From NCBI RefSeq assembly GCF_030053345.1, contig NZ_JASGBP010000005.1, positions 121,185 to 185,184 on the forward strand: a DNA stretch of 64,000 bases, read 5' to 3'. Below, one piece after another: positions 43,702 through 52,677 of the stretch. The translations under genes were made by a program, and so were the position numbers. Position 1 is the first letter of the stretch, and each line of letters opens with the position of its first letter. Under the pieces are notes generated by a model that saw only the letters and a program-made list of their open reading frames with translations, did not search any database and had not been told where the DNA came from. This DNA is from Flavobacterium sedimenticola. GTDB lineage: Bacteria; Bacteroidota; Bacteroidia; Flavobacteriales; Flavobacteriaceae.

Positions 43702-44912
43702 GACAGTGTGTTAGCTTCGATAAAATCTAAAAATTGGGCATATACTTTTTGGGAATCTCCTTTGGCTAGAAACAAAGCTTTAGCATTTTGACGCATTTCC
43801 TGATAGCGTTCCGGATTATTTTTGAGTGTCAGTATAGCCTCTGCTAAAGCTCGGGCATCGCCGGGATTATGATGAAATCCTACAGTATTGTCGACAATGA
43901 TGGCTTTCATTTCGCTTTCCAGTGAGTTGATAATGGGCAAGCCGCAAGACAATAAATCGAACAACTTATAGGTAACCGATTGGGTAGCTCCTTTCACATG
44001 CTGCGTTAACCCCACATGAGCGGTGTAATATTCCAGCATCAATTGCGTCTTGGAAAGTCGACCCAAATAGGTCAAATTAGGCAACACTTGAGCCGCATTT
44101 TCAACAAGGGGTTGCTGCGGTCCTAAACCGGCTATGGCGAATTGAATATCGGTTTCATGCTGCAGCAACTGTGCTGCTTCCAAAATACACGGAATATCGT
44201 AAGAGTATCCCAAACTACCGGCATAAATCACTTTGAATGTTGATGGCTTTTCGGGAACCGCTTGAGCCGCTTCCGACAATTGCTGGGCCACGGTAGGACC
44301 GTCAATAGCCGGATAAAAGCAAGCTGTAGTTATGGCAGGTTCGTATTTTTTTGCCCAATCCAAGTATTGGTTGGAAATGGCCGTGACAGCGGTAGCGTTT
44401 TGAAAGACAAACTTGGCCTTTTTATTTTGGGGTGAAAAAATAAGTTTCGACAGCGGCTTGGGAAGCTTTTGCAACTTCCGTTCGAACAATTCGGGCCACG
44501 GGTCAATAATATCAATGATAATGGGGATGTCTTTGCCTTTACACCATCGCACCACTTCGTAGGCCGTTGATATGGGCGGATACGCCATAACGACTACATC
44601 GGGTTTTTGGGGTGCCGATTCCATAGCCTTAACCACATCTTTACCTAAAACAAAATGCGAATACAGCCTTGGAATACCTATATTTTTTTGGTACGATTGG
44701 GATCGGATAAACGTCAAGGTCAATCCCTCCTGAACAGGAATCGTAGTACTCTTATCAAACCGCTGTGACTTGGTATTGTGTTTGAAGGTGGATGCCCAAA
44801 ATACAACGTGGTGATTGCGTTGCAACGCTTCTTTGACCAAAGCGTTATAACGCGTATTTTGATTGTCGTCAATCGGGGTGTTTTCAAAAAAGGAGACCAA
44901 CCAAACAGTCAT
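43698..44912 (-). CDS. GT4-like glycosyltransferase (WbuB-like)
   Basis: A GT-B enzyme of about 404 residues from ATG 44912 (TVWLVSFFENTPIDDN); the TTG two codons further up is not needed. The donor half has KVIYAGSLGYSYDIPCILEA and VTYKLFDLLSCGLPIINSL. The second GT4 glutamate is not obvious here, which also occurs in WbuB-like enzymes that add FucNAc to lipid-linked sugars. It ends in an ATGA overlap with the deacetylase-like gene. Confidence 0.8.
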   Translation of the reverse strand: MTVWLVSFFENTPIDDNQNTRYNALVKEALQRNHHVVFWASTFKHNTKSQRFDKSTTIPVQEGLTLTFIRSQSYQKNIGIPRLYSHFVLGKDVVKAMESAPQKPDVVVMAYPPISTAYEVVRWCKGKDIPIIIDIIDPWPELFERKLQKLPKPLSKLIFSPQNKKAKFVFQNATAVTAISNQYLDWAKKYEPAITTACFYPAIDGPTVAQQLSEAAQAVPEKPSTFKVIYAGSLGYSYDIPCILEAAQLLQHETDIQFAIAGLGPQQPLVENAAQVLPNLTYLGRLSKTQLMLEYYTAHVGLTQHVKGATQSVTYKLFDLLSCGLPIINSLESEMKAIIVDNTVGFHHNPGDARALAEAILTLKNNPERYQEMRQNAKALFLAKGDSQKVYAQFLDFIEANTLS

Positions 44913-44933
44913 GAACAATACGGTTTAATGAGG

Positions 44934-45992
44934 TTAGGCTTTCGAATCTCGATGCAGCCAAGCAGCGTAAATTTCTTCGAAAGTAGTTTGCAATGATTTG
45001 GTAATGTCCCAATTCGGGTAATGGGCTTTCATCTTTCTCAAATCGCTGTAGTAACAAATATGATCCCCGATACGATGGGTTTCATCGTATTTGTACTTCA
45101 TGGGTTTACCACTGATGTTCGAAATAATATCAAAAGCTTCCAAGATAGAACAGGTGTTGTCTTTGCCGCCTCCTAAATTGTAGACTTCGGCAATGCGCGG
45201 TGCTTTGATAAACTCTTCAATAAATCGGGCAACATCATACGAATGTATGTTGTCGCGAACTTGCTTCCCTTTGTATCCGAAAACGGTATATTCTCTTTCC
45301 TCCAAATTACATTTAACCAAATAGCTCAAAAATCCGTGCAGTTCTACGCCACTGTGACTCGGCCCGGTTAAACATCCGCCACGCAGCACGCAGGTAGGCA
45401 TGTTAAAATAACGACCATATTCTTGTACTGAAATATCAGCCGATACTTTAGAAGCACCGAATAAAGAGTGTTTGCATTGATCAATCCGGAAATTTTCGGG
45501 TATCCCGTGCTCGTAAGTCGCATCGGCATAATCCCATCGGGTTTCGAGTTCTTTCATGGCAATCTCATTGGGAGCATCACCATACACTTTATTGGTTGAC
45601 ATGTGCACAAACGGAATGTGCGTACTGTACCTGCGGGTCGCTTCCAATAGGTTAAAAGTCCCTACGGCATTGGTGTCAAAATCGTCAAAAGGAATAGCAG
45701 CCGCACGGTCATGACTGGGTTGAGCCGCCGTATGCACAATGGCATCCGGGGCGACTTGAGCCACTAAGGCTATGACTCCTTCTCGATTGCGAATGTCTAA
45801 TTCGTGGTGGTGAAAATGAGGCAAACTCGTTTGCAGTCGGTTTTGATTCCATCGGGTATCACCACTTTCTCCAAAGAATACGGCGCGTTGGTTATTATCA
45901 ACTCCGTGAATTTCCCAACCTAATTTGGAAAAGTGAACACAAACCTCGGAACCAATCAATCCGGAGGAACCGGTAACCAGTAATTTTTTCAT
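44934..45992 (-). CDS. NAD-dependent epimerase, CDP-paratose 2-epimerase-like SDR
   Basis: A 352-residue extended SDR. The NAD loop is [10 protein letters not shown] at 6-15, and STNKVYGD at 132-139 is the block known from tyvelose/paratose 2-epimerases. The catalytic Tyr-x3-Lys position reads Phe178-GAS-Lys182, so the usual Tyr is replaced. The C-terminal part has [24 protein letters not shown] sequence and [15 protein letters not shown]. Substrate unknown; the retained VYGD and lysine suggest an active NAD enzyme with altered proton transfer. Its neighbours are two GT4 genes. Confidence 0.75.
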   Translation of the reverse strand: MKKLLVTGSSGLIGSEVCVHFSKLGWEIHGVDNNQRAVFFGESGDTRWNQNRLQTSLPHFHHHELDIRNREGVIALVAQVAPDAIVHTAAQPSHDRAAAIPFDDFDTNAVGTFNLLEATRRYSTHIPFVHMSTNKVYGDAPNEIAMKELETRWDYADATYEHGIPENFRIDQCKHSLFGASKVSADISVQEYGRYFNMPTCVLRGGCLTGPSHSGVELHGFLSYLVKCNLEEREYTVFGYKGKQVRDNIHSYDVARFIEEFIKAPRIAEVYNLGGGKDNTCSILEAFDIISNISGKPMKYKYDETHRIGDHICYYSDLRKMKAHYPNWDITKSLQTTFEEIYAAWLHRDSKA

Positions 45993-46020
45993 TGCTGCTT
46001 TATTGTTTTTCTAAATAATA

Positions 46021-47151
46021 CTACGAATTATGCTTTGATAGGGTCGCATACTGTTGGCAAAGGTCTATATATTTTTTGGCTCGAACCTCAGCCGAATCAA
46101 ATTTTTCTAATTCTTTTTTTCCGTTGTCCGTTAGCTGTTTCCACAACGAACGATGCGCCAATAAGTGCTGTATTGTTTTGGCGGCCGACTTAGGGTTCTT
46201 CGCCTCAAAATACAGTGCTGCCTCGCCGCAAATGCTTCTGGCAAAACCCAAATCCGTCGTGATAATGGGTTTCTCGGTAATCATGGCTTCGGCATAAGAT
46301 GCCGAAAAACACTCGGCTAAAGTAGGCAAAAACAGCACATCACATTCCCGATATAAACTCGGACATTCCTCCGGTTTTATTGGGCCTACATTAATAATGC
46401 CCGGATGCGCTTCTATATGTTGCTTGAAATCGTGCGCTGCCAAAGTGAGTACAAATCGAACTTGGGAAAACCCGTTTTTTTCTAATTCTTTGGCTACCAT
46501 GGGAATCAACTCCAGATTTTTATGGCTGTAATAGCTGGTCAATGTCAGCAATCGAATTTCGCCTTCTTCCTTTTCCGGCAGTCGATTCGGAAAGGTTTTG
46601 GTCGATAGAAAATAGTTATTAAACGTATTGGTAACCGTATGTACGTTTGACGTGTGCAACGCCTTTCGCACCCTGACATTTACATCATCGGTTTGAACCA
46701 CATAGGCGGTGGCATCGCGTTTGAAATAATAGTAATGCACCATTTTTTTCAGACGCAATTTGATTTTGGCTTTCCACGACAGCTCTTTCACAAAAGGCGA
46801 TTCGGGATAGATATACAAAGGCAAATTAAATCCGATAATTTGCGGGGCGACCGAATGGAAATAAGACGGCCCGGAAGTCGCTATGATAATATCCGGTTGA
46901 ATTTTGGCCTCTAGTGGTGCCAAAGTACGTTGAATGGTTTTTACTTTTTTGAAATGGATAATTCCGAAATCAAAAAAAGAAAACGAAAAATTGGCCGGAA
47001 ACGCTTCCGGTACCAAAGATTTCGCAACTCCCGGACCGACCCAAACGTGATACTCATGTTCGGGAAACTTCCGACATTCATTGATAAAGGACAAAGCCAC
47101 CTGCACGGCACCTCCAAAACGTTGATGCGCTGTATTGATAATAATTTTCAG
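46021..47151 (-). CDS. GT4 family glycosyltransferase with probable CTG start
   Basis: A GT-B enzyme, about 376 residues if it begins at CTG 47151. The nearest ordinary start, GTG 47106, would cut off the conserved first strand and glycine loop KIIINTAHQRFGGAVQV, which is in frame and intact from the CTG codon. The frame closes at a TGA four codons further up, with no ATG, GTG or TTG between. The C-terminal half has LAECFSASYAEAMITEKPII with the GT4 glutamates. Sequence error or a mutated ATG are alternatives. Confidence 0.78.
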   Translation of the reverse strand: MKIIINTAHQRFGGAVQVALSFINECRKFPEHEYHVWVGPGVAKSLVPEAFPANFSFSFFDFGIIHFKKVKTIQRTLAPLEAKIQPDIIIATSGPSYFHSVAPQIIGFNLPLYIYPESPFVKELSWKAKIKLRLKKMVHYYYFKRDATAYVVQTDDVNVRVRKALHTSNVHTVTNTFNNYFLSTKTFPNRLPEKEEGEIRLLTLTSYYSHKNLELIPMVAKELEKNGFSQVRFVLTLAAHDFKQHIEAHPGIINVGPIKPEECPSLYRECDVLFLPTLAECFSASYAEAMITEKPIITTDLGFARSICGEAALYFEAKNPKSAAKTIQHLLAHRSLWKQLTDNGKKELEKFDSAEVRAKKYIDLCQQYATLSKHNS

Positions 47152-47191
47152 ACTAAAAAGATTTCAAAATGATACAATAAGAAAAAACTGG

Positions 47192-47956
47192 CTATCGTCT
47201 CAGATACACATTTTTAATATAGTGCCGATCTACCTCAATGAGGCTTTGCTCGTTACGTTTCAACCACGGTTGAAGATCGGAATTGAGGCCGGCCTTTTTT
47301 ACAAAAAACGCAAACCGATTGCCCTGTTTGGGAAACAGAAACATTACCATACTATGGATAGGCTGCAGCATTTTTATCATTACCTTTTTCCAGGAAGACT
47401 TTCCTTCTCCGTCGGGATAGTAAGTCCCGTATCGGAATTCAAAATCGTGATGGTAACAAGGATCATAACACTTTATGGTTTTCTTAATCTCTTCCTCGGT
47501 CCATCTGAAAATATAATTCGGAATATCGGTACCGTTGACGCCGCTTCCGGGGAAATTTCCCTTTACTTCATATTCTTCAGTCAATCCGATAAACTGGGTT
47601 GCGCGCATCAAAAAAGAATCGCGAGCTTCAATTACCAAAAAGCCTTTTCTCGATACTCTGTACAATTCGGTGATTACTTTATGCGGCAATCGGGTGTGAT
47701 GAACAGAGGCATGCATAATGCAGTAATCGTAAGCGTTGTCTTCAAATGACAGGGCTTCCGCATTTTCCTTCAGTTGTTTAAAACTTCCCGTAATTCCGGG
47801 TCTCAAATCCATGCCCGACATGGTGACATTGGTATACGAAAGCAACTCAAAAACCTTTTTATCACTGGCTCCGGCACCGCAAATCAAGATGGATGCGTTT
47901 TGATCTTTTATAAATTCTTTAATATTTTTCACGTAAAACTGAAGTCCGGAATCCAT
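47192..47956 (-). CDS. Class I SAM-dependent methyltransferase
   Basis: A 254-residue methyltransferase. Motif I is ILICGAGASDKKVFELLSY, then MSGMDLRPGITG and CIMHASVHHTRLPHKVITEL in the motif IV region. The last 90 residues, rich in basic and aromatic residues with an amphipathic segment around 195-215, may face the membrane. It lies between two GT4 genes with 40- and 46-base spacers. It is thought to methylate a sugar; position unknown. Confidence 0.78.
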   Translation of the reverse strand: MDSGLQFYVKNIKEFIKDQNASILICGAGASDKKVFELLSYTNVTMSGMDLRPGITGSFKQLKENAEALSFEDNAYDYCIMHASVHHTRLPHKVITELYRVSRKGFLVIEARDSFLMRATQFIGLTEEYEVKGNFPGSGVNGTDIPNYIFRWTEEEIKKTIKCYDPCYHHDFEFRYGTYYPDGEGKSSWKKVMIKMLQPIHSMVMFLFPKQGNRFAFFVKKAGLNSDLQPWLKRNEQSLIEVDRHYIKNVYLRR

Positions 47957-48002
47957 AGTATTAGTTTAAAAAATTAAGCAATAGTACATCGTATCAGAAA
48001 AC

Positions 48003-49058
48003 CTATCGGGTCATAAAATTGAAATATTGAGTCGCAATAGCAGGAGAAGCAAACTGTTTGATTTTCGCTTGAGCCGAAACACCAAATTGCTGTCTCACTT
48101 CTTGATGCTGCATTAAAAGCAGCAACTTTTGCCGGTACAAATTGTCATCGGCTAAAGGTATTAAAAAACCGTTCTCCCCGTGGTCAATTAAATCGGATGG
48201 ACCGGCAGTGCAATCAAAAGAAATACAAGCACAACCCGCTCCCATCGCTTCGCCCAGCGCATTGGGAAATCCTTCTGAAACAGAAGTAAACGCAAAAACA
48301 GCAGCCTCTTGGTAAAACTTTTCGATGTCTTTTTGATTCTCAAAAAACCGAATAACGGAAGCTTTGGGACTTTGCGCTGCTTGCTCTTTTACCAAATTCA
48401 GCATCGGTCCGTCTCCCAAAAACCAAAGTTCCCAATCGCCAAACGCTACCTCATTGAAGTACTGCACCAACAGCAATTGGTTTTTGGTTGGAATAAATCG
48501 GCCAACATTCAAAATCACATTTTTCTTAGGAAGGCTAGGTAAATCAAACGTTTTTATCGGGTTTCCTATGACCGTAATAGCAGGGTGTTTGGTTTTTTGA
48601 AACAAATACTGCTGTGCTTTTTCGGTTTGAGCGATAATTCCGCTCGCTAATTTGTATACCAAAGGATTAATGGCATCCAAGAACCGACCGTAACTGATGC
48701 CGGGACGACTTCGCTCCGAAATAAAAACGTTAATCCCTAAGCCTATCGAAGCCAACAATACAAACGCATTGTATTTCCCGCCAAAAGAAAGGGCTGCCTG
48801 TGGCTTAATGAGGCGCAGCGTTTGTCTCAAAAAGAATAAAATTTTAAGCGTAAACGTAAAACGTCCGAATCTTTTATAATCGAAAGTCGGCTGATGCACC
48901 GTAATGTCTTTATCGAGTGCGTAATACAAATCACCTCCGGTCAGAATAATCAGATGCACCTGTACCCCATTGCTGTTTTGAAAATGATTGGCCAAGGTAG
49001 CCATAACGCGTTCGGCACCACCGGCGGTAAACGAAGGAATAATTAAGGCAATTGGCAT
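48003..49058 (-). CDS. GT4 family glycosyltransferase (PglJ/PglA-like)
   Basis: A 351-residue GT-B enzyme from ATG 49058 (PIALIIPSFTAGGAERVMAT); TTG 49070 would add four residues. Motifs: the GGAERVM acceptor loop, KNVILNVGRFIPTKNQLLLV, and SVSEGFPNALGEAMGAGCAC with the glutamate pair followed by GPSDLIDHGENGFL. It resembles PglA/PglJ-type GalNAc or similar transferases acting on undecaprenyl-linked amino sugars. Exact donor unknown. Confidence 0.85.
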   Translation of the reverse strand: MPIALIIPSFTAGGAERVMATLANHFQNSNGVQVHLIILTGGDLYYALDKDITVHQPTFDYKRFGRFTFTLKILFFLRQTLRLIKPQAALSFGGKYNAFVLLASIGLGINVFISERSRPGISYGRFLDAINPLVYKLASGIIAQTEKAQQYLFQKTKHPAITVIGNPIKTFDLPSLPKKNVILNVGRFIPTKNQLLLVQYFNEVAFGDWELWFLGDGPMLNLVKEQAAQSPKASVIRFFENQKDIEKFYQEAAVFAFTSVSEGFPNALGEAMGAGCACISFDCTAGPSDLIDHGENGFLIPLADDNLYRQKLLLLMQHQEVRQQFGVSAQAKIKQFASPAIATQYFNFMTR

Positions 49059-49074
49059 TAATTGTTTCAAATGA

Positions 49075-50202
49075 TTACAAACTTGAGGTTAATGTGGCTA
49101 ACTCGGCAGAGGACATGAACTCAACATCGGGCCATTTTTTTAGGATTTGCCGGAGTAACAATGCGGTCTTTTTTAAATTTCGATCCCTGTTGGCCACATC
49201 ATAAACCCCTACATAGTTCAACCGATGGGTATCAATCACGGCGGGTTTGTTCCAAAAAAAAGCATTGGATATGGCGCTGAGGCAATGCCCTACATCATCA
49301 AAATTATCATGGGTTTGACTGGGTTCAAACTGACAATTGCGCACCAAATTAGGCAACGGAAATCGGGTGGAATGTCCCCAACTTCTTCGCACCAACGGAT
49401 GAGACGCGGCAGCGGAATGTCCTTTGGGCAACTTATGGTATTTCATGCCTTGCATAGCGATAATACCATGATTTTGTAAAAGTGGAAATACCGTAAAATC
49501 GAGGATATAATTGTTCGGAATCATCGTTTGAGCGGGAAAACCGAAAATGGTTTTGAATAAGGCTAAACCTTCCGAAATAAAGGCTTCCTGATAGGGCAAC
49601 GGTTGTTCCTTTTCCCAATCTAAGGATGCCTGTAGGTTGATACTCCCGGGTATTTTTCCGGGTACACTCCAGGTTCCCAGGGCAAACGCATCCAACAGGT
49701 TTTGGTTCCCCGATTGCAACGCCTGTAACCAAACGGGAACATTAACATGCTCCCTGCCGTGAAACTGCGGGTACATGAGCTTATCTTTTATGGCTTGTTG
49801 CCAAACGGAAAATACGGATGTATGCGGACTGTATTTTTCTAACGTTTGGGTAAACGGTTCGTAAAAATAGTGTTGATAATCGGAGGCTTTTATTTTTTCG
49901 AAATCGGGATTCGCTACCACGGTATTAAATGTAAATACCGGTGCATTGCTGTTTTTGTCTTTAAACGAAGCCAGCAATTCAAATAAAAATTCTAAATCTT
50001 CAGCAGAAGCCAACGAATCGTAACGCAAATAAGGATTGGTATAATAATCCGGAAATCGCTTTTGGTAATCGGCATACCTCCCTATTTCGGGCAGTCGTAA
50101 GCTTCCCCAATCATCGCTTTCAAAAACCACAATCTTGCGATTGGTTTTATGACCCAATCGATTCACCAAACTGTGCTTTATATGGCTTACAACATTAGGC
50201 AT
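49075..50202 (-). CDS. Deacetylase-like protein of an uncharacterised pair (copy 2)
   Basis: 375 residues, paralogue of the gene at 42586-43701. It has TNRKIVVFESDDWGSLRL (Asp30-Asp31), QFHGREHVN (His148, His152), DTHRLNYVG (His326) and KWPDVEFMSS near residue 356. Between these blocks the sequences differ widely, so this is an old duplication with a preserved site. It lies between a GT4 gene and the EpsG-like polymerase. As with copy 1, metal-dependent deacetylation of an N-acetyl sugar is plausible but not shown. Confidence 0.65.
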   Translation of the reverse strand: MPNVVSHIKHSLVNRLGHKTNRKIVVFESDDWGSLRLPEIGRYADYQKRFPDYYTNPYLRYDSLASAEDLEFLFELLASFKDKNSNAPVFTFNTVVANPDFEKIKASDYQHYFYEPFTQTLEKYSPHTSVFSVWQQAIKDKLMYPQFHGREHVNVPVWLQALQSGNQNLLDAFALGTWSVPGKIPGSINLQASLDWEKEQPLPYQEAFISEGLALFKTIFGFPAQTMIPNNYILDFTVFPLLQNHGIIAMQGMKYHKLPKGHSAAASHPLVRRSWGHSTRFPLPNLVRNCQFEPSQTHDNFDDVGHCLSAISNAFFWNKPAVIDTHRLNYVGVYDVANRDRNLKKTALLLRQILKKWPDVEFMSSAELATLTSSL

Positions 50203-50250
50203 CGAAGTATCTCTTTTTACCGGTCACCACAATCAAACTAAACCTCATTT

Positions 50251-51507
50251 TTAATGTCCTACGATAAACTCGGACAAACTCACATCCGAATGAAAAAATA
50301 AGAGTGACGGTGACGGGCTAATCAACAGTAACGGATCTACCGTATAAAATCCGGCACGGAAAACCACGATAACATGGAAAAGTAAAACAGCGGTAAAAAC
50401 TTTATTCCAAACCTTTAGTTTTTGGGTTTGGTCAACGGTTTGCAGTTGCAGGATACGGATAAATATCAACAGATAAAAAACATAAACAAACCTTCCCATC
50501 GAACCCAGATTGAAGGTAAATAGGGTTATCAAAAAGAAGAAATGGTACATTCGGTCAAAAATGGGATGGCTTACTGTTTTATTCCAACTGTTGAACTGAA
50601 AAAAATCAAAAATAAAAAACAAGATGAAAAACAAGTTCAGCAATTGCACGCGTCCCTGTACATACCAATTGGTGGCTTTGACTTCTTCAAACCGTTTTTC
50701 TAACTGCTCTTCATCTAAATAAGAGGCCGAAGCATTGCTGACCGTTTCACTCTCGAAAACTTTGATACTATTGGTAATAAAATCCAACGTATTCGAAGTA
50801 GAAGACAGCACGGCGAAAAAAACGCCAATCACCACCATATACTTAAAAACGATTCTGTTGATACGGAGAAAAGCAGCCAATATTGCCACAACTACCGGAA
50901 AGATAAACGTGTAATGAAAAAACACCGAAAAAACCGTATAAAACAAATACCGGATATTTCCCGTGTTAATATATTTTAAAAGCATCCAGGCAAAAACAAA
51001 CAAAGCAGGCCAAAATCGAACTCCGGTGACTCCCACATAAAAAGGCACAATTAAAACCAGACCCGTAAAAAACAATTTCCAAGGTCTGGAATCACGTCTG
51101 CCGGTAAATCGGATGACTTCGTCTAAAAATTTAAGGATGATAAACGCGTAGATTACGGAAACAATAGCAAAAAACCAACGTGGATTTTCGGTAAATCGGG
51201 AGACCAAAAACCCCAGGGTTAAAGCGTATAAATCGGGTTTGGAATTGTAGGTATTGCGCTGGAGTAAATTAAATCGGGTATTCTCATTAAACAAATACTG
51301 AACCAAGTGAGAAAAATCATCCCAAGTATACTGAACCAAGGCACCAAAATCATCGCGATAACGCGTAACATCGCCCGAATAGAAAAAAACCGAGTAGCCA
51401 TACCAAAAGGCAAAAATCAAAAGGCCGTAGCGGTATTTCGATTGGAAAAAATACTTAATCCCATTGTATAATCCTGTCAAAGGAAAAAGGAAGAATAGTA
51501 ATGGCAT
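50251..51507 (-). CDS. EpsG family polysaccharide polymerase (Wzy-like)
   Basis: A 418-residue membrane protein with about ten to twelve helices, EpsG-like. Seen: FAFWYGYSVFFYSGDVTRYR after helix 2 (the Asp/Arg-rich loop typical of the family), FWPALFVFAWMLLKYIN, and LGSMGRFVYVFYLLIFIRIL near the end. The long loop around residues 235-270 has many charged residues. Membership in EpsG/Wzy means polymerisation of repeat units delivered by a flippase; the Wzx gene lies 2.3 kb upstream. Sequence of such proteins varies, so the call is by pattern. Confidence 0.82.
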   Translation of the reverse strand: MPLLFFLFPLTGLYNGIKYFFQSKYRYGLLIFAFWYGYSVFFYSGDVTRYRDDFGALVQYTWDDFSHLVQYLFNENTRFNLLQRNTYNSKPDLYALTLGFLVSRFTENPRWFFAIVSVIYAFIILKFLDEVIRFTGRRDSRPWKLFFTGLVLIVPFYVGVTGVRFWPALFVFAWMLLKYINTGNIRYLFYTVFSVFFHYTFIFPVVVAILAAFLRINRIVFKYMVVIGVFFAVLSSTSNTLDFITNSIKVFESETVSNASASYLDEEQLEKRFEEVKATNWYVQGRVQLLNLFFILFFIFDFFQFNSWNKTVSHPIFDRMYHFFFLITLFTFNLGSMGRFVYVFYLLIFIRILQLQTVDQTQKLKVWNKVFTAVLLFHVIVVFRAGFYTVDPLLLISPSPSLLFFHSDVSLSEFIVGH

Positions 51508-51510
51508 ACT

Positions 51511-52677
51511 TTACGTTTTAGAGTGTATCAAATGTAACCATTCTTGTGCTATGATGTCGGGCATAAATCGGGTGACCGTTTGTTGACCGTATTGCGCCAT
51601 TGGGAAGCGCTTGGTTTCGTTTTCAAGTAACGCTGCTAATTTTTCAATATACGATTCCAAATCAAAAGGATGCACCAACACCCCGTTTTTGTCATCTTCA
51701 ATGATAGAGGAAACCGAGCTAAACGAGTGAAAAGCTATCGGAACCACGCCGTAAGCTTGCGCTTCCACCAACACCATTCCGTATCCTTCGAACGAAGAGG
51801 TCATTACCAAAACTTTGGCTTTTTCCAAAAAAGGTTTGGGATCGGTAAAACCATGAAAATGGAGGTGCTCCAACGTATCCTCAGTGGCCAAGGCCATCAA
51901 TTCTTTCAGTTTCGAACCACCGCCAACGATATCAAAATGCCAATCGGGAAAACGTTGGTGTATTGCCTTCCACAAAGGCAATAACAAGTTGCATTGCTTT
52001 TGGGTATACTCTACCCGACCCACATACAACAATCGGTTTTCCTTGCCGTACAACGCCTCGGGATGCACCTTAAACGGTGCCGGATTGTAAATAGCCGCCA
52101 CTTTGTTTTCGGGCCAAGAGGAAAGATAGGTCTTCAATTCGGGGATAAATGATTCGGAAAGCAACACCAAAGCGTCCGATTGCGCTATGGCATTGCGGAA
52201 ATAGGTACCGTATTTTCGTTTGTGCTTCCACAATAAAATTTTCCAAAACCAAGCGTAATCCAAACGATGGGCTATTTTCCCGAAAACACCGCCTTTGACA
52301 ATGTTTTTATAATTTTCCTGCAAACAACGGATGCAGTTGTGGTGTACGGTAAACAATCGAATCCCCTTAGGTAGATTGCGACTTACAAACGACATCACGT
52401 GTCCGTATATCCCGGCCTGATTGATAATTACATCAATGGCATTCTCGCGGAGTAATGTGGCGTAGTAGTGTTGATTGACCTCACGCTGCAAATCGCTGCC
52501 ATCGGGTAAAAAAAATTGAGTAACCCCTTGTATGGTTTGGGTTTGGCCACTGCTTAGTGACAAGTAAAAAACATGTATTTCCAAAGCGCGAAAGGCTTCC
52601 GCCAAGGTGGCGGTCACGCGTTGTACGCCGCCTTTGTTATCTTCTATCGGAAAATTGGCAACAAATAATATATTCAT
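51511..52677 (-). CDS. GT4 family glycosyltransferase
   Basis: A 388-residue GT-B enzyme. N-terminal NILFVANFPIEDNKGGVQRV with the glycine loop; NRLLYVGRVEYTQKQCNLLL in the donor domain; SSFEGYGMVLVEAQAYGVVP with the glutamate pair, then DDKNGVLVHPFD. It begins in an ATGA overlap with the upstream sialyltransferase-like gene, so it probably acts next to it in repeat-unit assembly. Donor unknown. Confidence 0.87.
   Translation of the reverse strand: MNILFVANFPIEDNKGGVQRVTATLAEAFRALEIHVFYLSLSSGQTQTIQGVTQFFLPDGSDLQREVNQHYYATLLRENAIDVIINQAGIYGHVMSFVSRNLPKGIRLFTVHHNCIRCLQENYKNIVKGGVFGKIAHRLDYAWFWKILLWKHKRKYGTYFRNAIAQSDALVLLSESFIPELKTYLSSWPENKVAAIYNPAPFKVHPEALYGKENRLLYVGRVEYTQKQCNLLLPLWKAIHQRFPDWHFDIVGGGSKLKELMALATEDTLEHLHFHGFTDPKPFLEKAKVLVMTSSFEGYGMVLVEAQAYGVVPIAFHSFSSVSSIIEDDKNGVLVHPFDLESYIEKLAALLENETKRFPMAQYGQQTVTRFMPDIIAQEWLHLIHSKT

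Noticed and set aside
47135..47749. A 204-codon open frame on the plus strand
   Set aside because: It is opposite a clear methyltransferase; its translation has no family features, and no promoter match was found.
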